Shown here: positions 10,474-18,008 of the stretch, in pieces
Layout of the letters: each line of letters starts with the position of its first letter
How positions within the stretch are numbered: the stretch's first letter is position 1
Assembly: GCF_021440345.1 (NCBI RefSeq)
Contig: NZ_JAKCNS010000005.1
Span: 25,313-89,312, forward strand
DNA: 64,000 nt
Direction: 5' to 3'
DNA from: Kluyvera intermedia
GTDB lineage: Bacteria; Pseudomonadota; Gammaproteobacteria; Enterobacterales; Enterobacteriaceae
Program-made: the position numbers and the translations under genes
Notes under the pieces: generated by a model
Told to the model about the DNA's origin: nothing
Database searches by the model: none
Seen by the model: only the letters and a program-made list of their open reading frames with translations

Positions 10474-12081
10474 TTATTCGATGGATACGTTTTCGAAGTG
10501 GTGCTTACCTAATGGATCAACCACATAGCCTTTGACTTCTTTACGCACCGGCTCGTATACGGTGGAGTGGGCAACAATCAGCGCTGGCGCTTGATCGTGC
10601 ATCACTACCTGAGCCTGTTTGTACAGTTCAACGCGTTTTTCGTGGTTGTCGGTCGCACGTGCCGGCTGAATCAGATCTTCAAACGGCTTGTAGCACCAGC
10701 GGGAGTAGTTGGAGCCATCTTTCGCCGCCGCGCAGCTGAACAGTGTCGCGAAGAAGTTGTCCGGATCCCCATTGTCGCCGGTCCAGCCCATCATGACAGC
10801 CTGGTGTTCACCGGCTTTCGCACGCTTGAGGTATTCACCCCACTCGTAGGTCACGATTTTGGCCTGTACGCCGATTTTCGCCCAGTCAGCCTGAATCATC
10901 TCAGCCATACGGCGAGCGTTCGGGTTGTATGGACGCTGTACCGGCATCGCCCACAGCTCAACGGTGAAACCTTTATCCTGGCCCGCTTCTTTCAGCAGCG
11001 CCTTCGCTTTTTCCGGATCGTAGGTATAGTCTTTGACGTCGTCGTTATAGCCCCACATGGTAGGTGGGATCAGGTTCTTAGCCGCAACGCCTGCACCCTG
11101 ATAAACCGCTTTGATGATCGCTTCTTTGTTTACCGCGTAGGTCAGCGCCTGACGCACTTTCACGTCATCAAACGGTTTTTTCTCGGTGTTGAAGGAGAGG
11201 TAACCTACGTTCAGGCCTGCCTGTTCCATCAGATTGATGTTCTTGTCTTCTTTCATGCGCGCGATGTCAGCCGGGTTCGGGTACGGCATCACCTGGCATT
11301 CGTTCTTCTGCAGCTTAGCGTAACGCACGGAAGCGTCAGGCGTGATGGAGAAGACCAGACGGTCGATCTGCGGCTTGGTGCCCCAGTAGCCCGGGAACGC
11401 TTTGTACAGAATACGAGAGTCTTTCTGGTACTGCTGCAGCTGGAATGGACCGGTACCGATTGGGTTCAGGTCAACTTTCTCCGGCGAACCGGCTTTCAGC
11501 ATGTTGTCAGCATATTCTTTTGACAGAATAGAGGCAAAGTCCATCGCCAGGTCAGCCAGGAATGGCGCTTCTGGACGGGTCAGAACGAATTGAACGGTAT
11601 TATCGTCGACTTTTTTCACTTCGCTAATCAGGTCTTGCAGGCCCATGCCTTCAAAGTATTCATAGCTGCCGCCAGAGACTTTGTGGTACGGGTTTTGGGC
11701 ATTTTTCTGACGGTCGAAGGAGAAGACGATATCGTCGGCGTTCATATCACGCGTCGGTTTAAAGTCTTTGTTGTCCTGCCACTTCACGCCAGGGCGAAGG
11801 TGGAAGGTATAGGTTTTGCCGTCTGCGCTGATGTCCCACTTCTCAGCCAGACCCGGAACGATTTCCGTGGTACCGGTTTTGAATTCAACCAGACGGTTAT
11901 AGATTGGTACGGAGCTGGCATCATAGGTGGTGCCAGACGTGAAGAGCTGTGGGTTAAAGCCTTCCGGCGAGCCTTCTGAACAATAAACCAGGGTTTTCGC
12001 CTGTACGCTGGCAGCAACGGTCATAGCGACCAGGCTCAGACCCAGCTTCAGCATCCCTGACTTCTTCAAGGAAATACTCAT
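10474..12081 (-). CDS. dppA: DppA, periplasmic dipeptide-binding protein
   Basis: 535 residues. A signal peptide (residues 1-28, ending AASVQA before KTLVYC) is followed by the SBP family 5 fold: CSEGSPEGFNPQLF, LRPGVKWQDNKDF, DPDNFFATLFSC. It binds di- and tripeptides (also haem and 5-aminolevulinate in E. coli) for DppBCDF and serves as the Tap chemotaxis ligand receptor. The start at 12081 has GGAG 7 bp upstream. The 5' leader is long and contains a GcvB-type target. Confidence 0.97.
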   Translation of the reverse strand: MSISLKKSGMLKLGLSLVAMTVAASVQAKTLVYCSEGSPEGFNPQLFTSGTTYDASSVPIYNRLVEFKTGTTEIVPGLAEKWDISADGKTYTFHLRPGVKWQDNKDFKPTRDMNADDIVFSFDRQKNAQNPYHKVSGGSYEYFEGMGLQDLISEVKKVDDNTVQFVLTRPEAPFLADLAMDFASILSKEYADNMLKAGSPEKVDLNPIGTGPFQLQQYQKDSRILYKAFPGYWGTKPQIDRLVFSITPDASVRYAKLQKNECQVMPYPNPADIARMKEDKNINLMEQAGLNVGYLSFNTEKKPFDDVKVRQALTYAVNKEAIIKAVYQGAGVAAKNLIPPTMWGYNDDVKDYTYDPEKAKALLKEAGQDKGFTVELWAMPVQRPYNPNARRMAEMIQADWAKIGVQAKIVTYEWGEYLKRAKAGEHQAVMMGWTGDNGDPDNFFATLFSCAAAKDGSNYSRWCYKPFEDLIQPARATDNHEKRVELYKQAQVVMHDQAPALIVAHSTVYEPVRKEVKGYVVDPLGKHHFENVSIE

Positions 12082-12095
12082 TATTCTGCTCCAAA

Positions 12096-12113
12096 GTGAT
12101 TTGTGTTGTTTTT
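12096..12113 (-). promoter_or_regulatory. CA-rich GcvB-type sRNA target in the dppA leader
   Basis: Read on the mRNA strand this is AAAAACAACACAAATCAC, just upstream of the GGAG ribosome site. dppA is an established GcvB target, repressed through pairing of the sRNA G/U-rich region R1 with CA-rich leaders like this one. The match is by motif type only; the gcvB gene is not in the window. Confidence 0.6.
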
Positions 12114-12254
12114 ACCCTTTGCATTGGGTTACACCGCCTGGCCTTTATTTGTGTTTTACCCGGCTTGGTCGATGTGTTGTAGAGGCGGGATTCCTTTCAC
12201 TGGAACAACTGAGTTGCAGCGCGGATTCTCCATGAAATGCCCCTCATGCCCTAC

Positions 12255-12283
12255 AATCTGTCAACAGAATGTGAAAACGTCAA
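12255..12283 (-). promoter_or_regulatory. candidate dppA sigma-70 promoter
   Basis: On the minus strand TTGACG (12283-12278), a 17-bp spacer and CAGATT (12260-12255). Initiation about 7 bp downstream would give a leader of roughly 165 nt. The -10 is weak. An inverted repeat CAATACA/TGTATTG (12281-12287, 12301-12307) overlaps the -35 side. Confidence 0.45.
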
Positions 12284-12332
12284 TACAGTTGTCCGGGATT
12301 TGTATTGAAGGTGAGAATGGATGGGCAAAGAT

Positions 12333-12352
12333 TAAAAAAACCCCGAAGGGCT
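12333..12352 (-). terminator. orphan terminator upstream of dppA
   Basis: On the minus strand AGCCC-TTCG-GGGTT is followed by a run of seven T. It is a compact Rho-independent terminator with a UUCG loop. No gene lies immediately upstream on that strand. In E. coli the tRNA gene proK occupies this position, so this may be its left-over terminator (inference). Confidence 0.7.
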
Positions 12353-12690
12353 ATTTTCAGCAGAGAAATTTATGCTATGGGCACTAAAGCAGAGTTATTC
12401 ACTTAATACTTTGCAACATCTAGTGATTAACAATTAGCCTATATGTGAAAAATTTATTTCGATATGATGAATATCTGAGCGATTAATGCCATGAACGTTA
12501 AAACGCACAGGGGAAAATGCTGGGCCGAGCCATAAGCAGCGTGAAAAAAGATTCGTCTATGCATAAAAAAAAGCAATGGAATATGTCACAGAATTGTGAA
12601 CAAACAGGGGAAGAGTTTGTGGCATTGGACCGTGAGGCTGCATCTTAGTTTTCGCCCCCGGGGGAGTTGATATCCCGGAGGCTAGACATA
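12353..12690. other. gene-free stretch between dppA and eptB
   Basis: No tRNA, CDS with a plausible start, or IS gene is visible on either strand. A GC palindrome CCCCCGGGGG at about 12655-12664, followed by CCGG-rich sequence, is unexplained. The tRNA-Pro gene expected here (T-loop GGTTCGAATCC or its complement) is not present. Confidence 0.6.
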
Positions 12691-12840
12691 AAAAACCGCT
12701 CAAAGAGCTAACACCGTTCAGTTAAGTAAAGCGATTAGGGGAAACGCCGGGATTTGGTTCCCGGAGGGACGCCAAACCCGGTGGTCGCCCCGGGTATCTC
12801 AATCTTATACTGACGGTGTTACTCATAGAGCGATTTTTGG
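12691..12840. terminator. eptB terminator split by a MITE-like insertion
   Basis: Removing the element at 12709-12821 and one copy of its duplicated flank restores A5-CCGCTC-ATA-GAGCG-A-T5, a short bidirectional terminator just past eptB. The two flanks CTCAAAGAGC (12699-12708) and CTCATAGAGC (12822-12831) are a direct repeat with one mismatch, each still self-complementary. On the minus strand the distal copy keeps a GCTC-TTT-GAGC stem followed by GG and six T. Confidence 0.7.
12709..12821. mobile_element. 113-bp MITE-like element with IS4-type terminal inverted repeats
   Basis: The left end TAACACCGTTCAGTTAAG (12709-12726) and the inverted right end TAACACCGTCAGTATAAG (12821-12804) are imperfect 18-bp inverted repeats. 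They resemble the IS4 terminal repeat as I recall it (TAATGCCGATCAGTTAAG; 15 of 18 for the left end). A 10-bp near-perfect target duplication flanks the element, where IS4 makes 11-14 bp. There is no room for a transposase. The interior is GC-rich with nested CCGGG/CCCGG repeats. It is either a deletion remnant or a non-autonomous element moved by an IS4-family transposase. Confidence 0.7.
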
Positions 12841-12874
12841 TCTGGCCCGTAATTGTCCCGTCAAGAGAAAGCCA

Positions 12875-14566
12875 TTACTGCGCTGTTACTGCCTTCTCCG
12901 GGACATGGCACCAGTTGTTGTACTCATTAATGCCACCGTTTGGCGAGGTGTAGCCCAAACATCCCATAATGGTGTCGTAAAGCTCAACGTGACGCTTTGG
13001 CTGCTTCATCGCCGCCTGCTGTTGCAGGTAGGCGAATGACCGGGCATGGTCCGGGTTTTCCAGATACTTATCCGACATCCAAACCATCATCGGCACTCGG
13101 AACTGCTCCGGTGGTGCCATCTTGCGCGGCGTTCCGTGCAGACGCTCATGCTCGTTGATCGACTCCCCGTGATCGGCGGCAAAGAAGACAATCGCCTTTT
13201 TATCGCGCATCTGGTCAAACACATTCACCAGGAAGTGGTCGACGTAGGTTATCGAGTTATCGTAGGAGTTAATCAGCTCCGCCTTGGTGCATTTATCGTC
13301 CACGTTCACACACTCCGGCTGCCACTTCGCAAAGCTGCGTGGGTAGCGCTGGGTATAGTTAAAGTGTGAGCCTTTGGTATGAAGAATAATCAGATGCTTA
13401 CCGTCTACACCGCTGCGCGCCAGCACGTTTTTAAGCTCATCGGCGAGCAGCATGTCATCCACGCTTTTGCCACGGTTACGCGGCTCTGCGCCAATCTGCT
13501 CGCGATAGGCGATGTTATTTGCCATGGTGTTGCTGTAGAACCACAGCTCACTTTGCATCGCCATCAGATCGCCGGTGAAGCCCAACTGGTGCAGCACGGC
13601 AAACACGTTTTGCTCTTTGACCGTACGCTGCGGATTATCGCTGGCCCCACCCTGCCGCACGAACATGCAGCGCAGCGACAGCTTGGTGGCGGTATCGCAA
13701 GAGTAGCCGCGGAACGCGACCAGGTTTTTCTCTTTGGCCAGCTCAGGCGTGGTATTACGCTCATAGCCAAACAGCCCCATATGATCCCAGCGGGTCGTTT
13801 CCCCGATAATAAACACCACGTAGATGTCATCGATCCCCTCAGGCGCGACGTAGGTGAATTTTTTAGCCGGGTCGATAAGCTCTTTGGTATCAAAAGATTC
13901 ATCGATCTGCGTCCAACCGTACAGGCTCAGCGCAGAAACCCAGTTGCTCGGTAAATAGGAGTTTGCCAGCACGCCGCCGTAGCTTGGCAAATCAACCTGC
14001 GATAGGCGCTCACTCTCTTTGAGATGGGCTTCCATCAGGCGAATCGGCCCCCACACCAGCAGCGCACAAACAAGAATAATTGCCACGCTGCGTATCCGCT
14101 GGCCCGGCGTACGCAGCTGCTGTAGCAGCGTGTCACGCGCGCCGTTAAGCCAAATGAACACCAGCGGCACGATACTGGTCATTACCAGCCATGAGATAAA
14201 ATGCCAGCCCACCACCTCTTTGGAGAGATCCACGTCGGTGGTCATCACCGACGCAATAATGCCGTAGCCAATAACCACATTCAGATTGGTCATGTAGTAG
14301 CTGGCACCGGCGGAAATCAGTACCACTAGCGTGGCCAGTACCTTCCACAACGTGCGTCCACCGAGTGACAGTAAGCGCAGCAAGAAAAAAGTCGCGAGCA
14401 CGGGGCCAACAACTTCAATAGCAATGAAAATCCCTTTATCGACGCTAAAATCCTGCAGGTACCCTTCAAACCGACGGACAAACACGGAATAGTTCATCAA
14501 CCAGCCGATGTAAACCGCCAGCAGCATACACAGCATCTGCTGGGACATCGTTTTTATGTATTTCAT
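12875..14566 (-). CDS. eptB: EptB, Kdo2-lipid A phosphoethanolamine transferase
   Basis: 563 residues, the E. coli length, starting MKYIKTMSQQM at 14566; an upstream in-frame ATG would add 26 residues absent from the family. Five N-terminal membrane helices precede a periplasmic sulfatase-like domain with GETTRWDHMG (metal-binding E), the nucleophile region GYSCDTATKLS (Thr), HTKGSH and AADHGESINE. It adds phosphoethanolamine to the outer Kdo of lipopolysaccharide. In E. coli it is controlled by sigma-E and the MgrR sRNA; no such site was verified here. Confidence 0.95.
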   Translation of the reverse strand: MKYIKTMSQQMLCMLLAVYIGWLMNYSVFVRRFEGYLQDFSVDKGIFIAIEVVGPVLATFFLLRLLSLGGRTLWKVLATLVVLISAGASYYMTNLNVVIGYGIIASVMTTDVDLSKEVVGWHFISWLVMTSIVPLVFIWLNGARDTLLQQLRTPGQRIRSVAIILVCALLVWGPIRLMEAHLKESERLSQVDLPSYGGVLANSYLPSNWVSALSLYGWTQIDESFDTKELIDPAKKFTYVAPEGIDDIYVVFIIGETTRWDHMGLFGYERNTTPELAKEKNLVAFRGYSCDTATKLSLRCMFVRQGGASDNPQRTVKEQNVFAVLHQLGFTGDLMAMQSELWFYSNTMANNIAYREQIGAEPRNRGKSVDDMLLADELKNVLARSGVDGKHLIILHTKGSHFNYTQRYPRSFAKWQPECVNVDDKCTKAELINSYDNSITYVDHFLVNVFDQMRDKKAIVFFAADHGESINEHERLHGTPRKMAPPEQFRVPMMVWMSDKYLENPDHARSFAYLQQQAAMKQPKRHVELYDTIMGCLGYTSPNGGINEYNNWCHVPEKAVTAQ

Positions 14567-14720
14567 GAAAAAACCCTGGGAAAAGGGAAAACCAAAGGCG
14601 GGTGGCAAACGACAGCAGTCAGTTGATCCGCGAATAATTGTCATGAGCCATTAAGGACTCATACGCAAGCGCGGTAAGTAGACAACAAGAAAGGGGAAAA
14701 GTATTCGGAGGGATCGTGAT

Positions 14721-14752
14721 CTAGCCAGATATTTACAAAAATACCTGGCCAG
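14721..14752 (-). terminator. hairpin downstream of yhjX
   Basis: On the minus strand CTGGCCAGGTATTT-TTGT-AAATATCTGGCTAG forms a 14-bp stem with two G-U pairs; on the plus strand the same positions are A-C mismatches. It lies 30 bp past the yhjX stop but lacks a clear T-run, so termination is only likely. Confidence 0.5.
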
Positions 14753-14781
14753 AATCTACTTAATAAGTGAGGAAATTATTT

Positions 14782-15984
14782 TTAAGCGTGAGCTTCGCGC
14801 AGAATTTCCGTTTTTGGCTGGCGGATAGTCGTCGACAACGCCAGGGAAATAATCAACAGTGCGAAGATAACGCAGAAGGTCACGTAGAAGCCGCCGAACA
14901 GCGAAGCTATCAGCGAGCCGCAGATGCTGCCAATCCCGAAACCTAAGTAAATCACCCCGTAGTTTTTCGCCAGATTATTCAGACCAAAGAATTCACTCAC
15001 CAGCGATGGGAAGACGGTAATGGTGCCACCGAAGTTGAAGGCCACACAGGCAATCGCCGCGAAGAAGGTCACTTCGTTAAGCGGGGCGAACAACAGCGCA
15101 GCCATCCCCACCAGGGAGATAATCTGGCCGATGGTGATAACGCGGATACGAGAGATTTTATCGGAAAGGATACCCAGTACCAGACGGCCGCTCAGGTTCG
15201 CAATCGAGATAATCGTCACCGCGTTGGCGGCAGTCGCCAGGTCCAGATGCACCATGCCCTGCGCAATATCTTTTGCCACACCGATGACATACAGGCCGCT
15301 CATACAGGCGGTCAGGAACATCACTGCCAACATCCAGTACTGTGGTTTACGCATGGATTCAGCCAGCGTGAAGTCGTTCTCCATTACGCCGTTATGGCTG
15401 GCAACGGCCTGGTTTGGTGCGTCTTTCATCAGCATTGCGCCAAAGACAATCATCACCAGCACAATCGCGCCCCAGATCATGAAGGTTTTTTCCAGGCCGA
15501 CGGTTTCCAGCAGATGGCTGTCGATGAATTTGAAACCGAGGCTGCCTAAACCGTAGGAACCGATAGCGAAGGCGGAAATCAGCCCTTTGCGTTCCGGGAA
15601 CCATTTAACGCAGTTGGACAACGTCAGCAGATAGCCCGCACCATCGGCAAGGCCAACAATCACCCCGGCGCTCAGCCACAACATTGGCAGGCTGTTCGCG
15701 TGTGCGGTCAGGAAGAAGCCGAGTCCCAGCAGAATACCGGAAGCCATGGTGACGTGCTTAACGCCAAAACGCTCCTGCAGCTTACCGGCAACGGAGGATG
15801 AAATAGCCAGGCCCAGGCTTAATAAACCAAAGGAGAACGCCACCTGGCTGACCGAGGCATCCAGCTTGGTGGACAGCGCGCTGTTGAACAAGCTCCAGGT
15901 ATACACAGAGCCTAACGCGAATTGGGTGATGATGGTGCCGAATAATGTCAGCCAGCGGGTATTATTTTTAGTTGCAGCGTTCAT
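14782..15984 (-). CDS. yhjX: YhjX, MFS pyruvate-responsive transporter (OFA family)
   Basis: 400 residues with twelve predicted membrane helices. It belongs to the oxalate/formate antiporter-like MFS group: TQFALGSVYTWSLFN in helix 1, GKLQERFGVK in loop 2-3, NCVKWFPERKGLISA. In E. coli yhjX is the main target of the pyruvate-sensing YpdAB two-component system. A matching YpdB-type repeat lies upstream here. The transported substrate is not proven by sequence. Confidence 0.93.
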   Translation of the reverse strand: MNAATKNNTRWLTLFGTIITQFALGSVYTWSLFNSALSTKLDASVSQVAFSFGLLSLGLAISSSVAGKLQERFGVKHVTMASGILLGLGFFLTAHANSLPMLWLSAGVIVGLADGAGYLLTLSNCVKWFPERKGLISAFAIGSYGLGSLGFKFIDSHLLETVGLEKTFMIWGAIVLVMIVFGAMLMKDAPNQAVASHNGVMENDFTLAESMRKPQYWMLAVMFLTACMSGLYVIGVAKDIAQGMVHLDLATAANAVTIISIANLSGRLVLGILSDKISRIRVITIGQIISLVGMAALLFAPLNEVTFFAAIACVAFNFGGTITVFPSLVSEFFGLNNLAKNYGVIYLGFGIGSICGSLIASLFGGFYVTFCVIFALLIISLALSTTIRQPKTEILREAHA

Positions 15985-16056
15985 GATGAAGATGCCTTCG
16001 TAGATTAACTGCTGCCAACAATAACGAAGTTAGCATTTTTGCAGGTTGAAAAAGGC

Positions 16057-16087
16057 ATGAAGTGCATTCAGGACGGAATGAAATGCA
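16057..16087 (-). promoter_or_regulatory. YpdB-type direct repeat upstream of yhjX
   Basis: On the minus strand TGCATTTCAT (16087-16078), 11 bp, then TGCACTTCAT (16066-16057). The published YpdB site is two copies of GGCATTTCAT separated by 11 bp; the copies here differ at one and two positions and the spacing is exact. It lies about 75 bp upstream of the yhjX start. Confidence 0.75.
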
Positions 16088-16155
16088 TCAGCGGCGGAAT
16101 GAATGACATTGAAAAAATGACCTGCCGCTGATGTTGGTGAGACAAACTAATACTT

Positions 16156-16863
16156 TCAGAAGCGCGCGCTGACGCCCATGGTATAGAAATAGTTAACGCC
16201 GGTAGGCATATTGTCCGCCTGCGACAGTGCCGCGTAGGCCGCCAGATGTGAATTCAGTAACATATCTGCGCCAACGGTAACATCAACCCAGCTACCATCC
16301 TGCAGCGCGGTAGGCGTGCGATTAAACCCAGACTGCGCCTTCCACTGATTATCACCAAACTGCTGGTTATAGCTCACCTGCGCCCACGGCCGTATGCCAA
16401 GCCAGGTGTGCGAATCTACCCGCCAGCCAAGCGTGCTGACGCTGGCATGCCACAATGGGTCGGTTAGCGACGTCGTGGCAATCGTATCGCCAGATTCATT
16501 CCACATAAAACCCGGCGAACCATCATAACGCCATTGCGCCACCGGCCCGGTTGTCACGCTGCTGGTCAGCGGAAAATTCCAGCCAACGCTCATGGTTTTG
16601 GTCGCATCCAGCGGCATATTGTCCGGTGAATTGAGGTTCACTCCGGCACCAGCCTGCACGGCTTTAATACGCTCCGCCAGAATGTCATCGTAGCGCGGTT
16701 GGTGATCGCTATCCCATGTATAGCGCTCGGCAGTATTACTTTGTGAGTCAGACACGATATATTCCTGTTGCCAGGCATTCGCATGTGGGGAAAATAACAT
16801 CCACACGAAAACCGATGCCGGCGTAACATATCGCCAGGGGCCATTGCATTTCTTATTATTCAT
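16156..16863 (-). CDS. yhjY: YhjY-like protein with autotransporter-type beta domain
   Basis: 235 residues with an N-terminal signal (hydrophobic about residues 14-28, ending HANA). The rest is rich in alternating aromatic strands ending in a C-terminal Phe (FYTMGVSARF), typical of outer-membrane barrels. E. coli YhjY is an uncharacterised autotransporter-domain protein at the same locus. The start at 16863 (ATG) has TGGAG about 8 bp upstream; an in-frame TTG just before it is less likely. Function is unknown. Confidence 0.8.
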   Translation of the reverse strand: MNNKKCNGPWRYVTPASVFVWMLFSPHANAWQQEYIVSDSQSNTAERYTWDSDHQPRYDDILAERIKAVQAGAGVNLNSPDNMPLDATKTMSVGWNFPLTSSVTTGPVAQWRYDGSPGFMWNESGDTIATTSLTDPLWHASVSTLGWRVDSHTWLGIRPWAQVSYNQQFGDNQWKAQSGFNRTPTALQDGSWVDVTVGADMLLNSHLAAYAALSQADNMPTGVNYFYTMGVSARF

Positions 16864-17017
16864 CAAGTGACTCCAGAGAAGAGCCAGATTCGGCAGTTAT
16901 TGTTATGTTTTAAGGGATAGTTCCCTATATTAACTATTACCTCTTTATTATCGGCGTCAAGAGAAGTGCAGGGTTTTATTATCGTGCGTGAGCCATTGGC
17001 AAAAAAGGGAGAATCAC

Positions 17018-17599
17018 ATGCAGCGTTGCGGTTGGGTCAGTCAGGATCCGCTTTACATCGAGTATCACGATACCGAGTGGGGAGTTGCCCAAAGAGATAA
17101 GCAAAAACTGTTTGAAATGATCTGTCTCGAGGGCCAACAGGCCGGGCTGTCATGGATAACCGTGCTGAAAAAGCGCGAAAACTACCGTCAGGCCTTCCAT
17201 CACTTTGACCCGGTTAAAGTGGCGGCAATGACCGAAGAAGACGTGGAACGTTTAGTGCTGGACGCCGGGATCATTCGCCACCGGGGAAAAATTCAGGCCA
17301 TCATCGGCAACGCACGCGCGTTTCTGGCTATGGAGGCCAACGGCGAGCCGTTCAATACCTTCGTATGGTCATTTGTCGATAACACCCCCATCATCACCCA
17401 GGCCGCGACGCTTGCTGAAATTGCGACCTCAACGCCCGCATCAGATGCATTATCTAAAGCCCTGAAAAAACGCGGCTTCAAGTTCGTCGGCACCACAATT
17501 TGTTATTCCTTCATGCAGGCCTGCGGTCTGGTCAGCGACCACGTCACGGGCTGCTTCTGCCATCCTGGAGTTCAGCATGATCAGAAAATGGAACACTAG
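17018..17599 (+). CDS. tag: Tag, 3-methyladenine DNA glycosylase I
   Basis: 193 residues (187 in E. coli). It excises 3-methyladenine from alkylated DNA. The helix-hairpin-helix-type glycosylase fold carries the zinc-snap residues C4 and H17 (QRCGWVSQDPLYIEYH) and the C-terminal H and C in VSDHVTGCFCHPG. The conserved LSWITVLKKRENYR block is present. The start at 17018 has AGGGAGA upstream; the longer frame starting at 16988 adds ten residues with no family match. The 3' end overlaps yiaC by 23 bp. Confidence 0.95.
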   Translation: MQRCGWVSQDPLYIEYHDTEWGVAQRDKQKLFEMICLEGQQAGLSWITVLKKRENYRQAFHHFDPVKVAAMTEEDVERLVLDAGIIRHRGKIQAIIGNARAFLAMEANGEPFNTFVWSFVDNTPIITQAATLAEIATSTPASDALSKALKKRGFKFVGTTICYSFMQACGLVSDHVTGCFCHPGVQHDQKMEH

Positions 17600-18008
17600 T
17601 CAGTTCGATTCTTTACTCGAGCTGTGGCTGGAAAGCACGACTTACGCACACCCGTTTATCGCCGAACAGTACTGGCAAGAGAGTCTGCCGATTGTGCGCG
17701 ACACCTATCTCCCTGCCGCCGACACCTGGGTGTGGGAGGAAGAGCAGCAGGTGCGAGGGTTTGTCAGCGTCATTCAGGGGCGCTTTGTTGGCGCGCTGTT
17801 TGTCGCACCGGAGTTTCTCCATCTCGGCATCGGTACGGCGCTGCTGGATGTCGTTAAGCAGCACTTTAGCGACCTCAGCCTTGAGGTGTACCAGAAGAAC
17901 TGCCGGGCGGTAAATTTCTACCACGCGCAGGGTTTTCGTATTGAAGACAGCGCGTGGCAGGACGAGACCCGGCATCCTACCTGGATTATGCGTTGGCAGG
18001 CGGATTAA
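17577..18008 (+). CDS. yiaC: YiaC, GNAT-family N-acetyltransferase
   Basis: 143 residues with the GNAT fold. The acetyl-CoA loop is [14 protein letters not shown] (motif A, Q/RxxGxG/A-type) and [12 protein letters not shown] is motif B. In E. coli YiaC is a protein lysine acetyltransferase. It is translationally coupled to tag (23-bp overlap) and its 3' end overlaps the convergent bisC end by 23 bp. Confidence 0.88.
   Translation: MIRKWNTSQFDSLLELWLESTTYAHPFIAEQYWQESLPIVRDTYLPAADTWVWEEEQQVRGFVSVIQGRFVGALFVAPEFLHLGIGTALLDVVKQHFSDLSLEVYQKNCRAVNFYHAQGFRIEDSAWQDETRHPTWIMRWQAD

Noticed and set aside
12103..12387. A 94-codon plus-strand frame upstream of dppA
   Set aside because: It overlaps the dppA leader, promoter and orphan terminator, with no family resemblance.
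12651..12680. CCCCCGGGGG palindrome as a terminator
   Set aside because: No T-run on either strand and no gene ending next to it; left unassigned.
12350..12870. A tRNA or small RNA gene in the dppA-eptB gap
   Set aside because: No T-loop, acceptor stem pairing or CCA end was found on either strand; the folded sequence at 12709-12821 is better explained as a mobile element.
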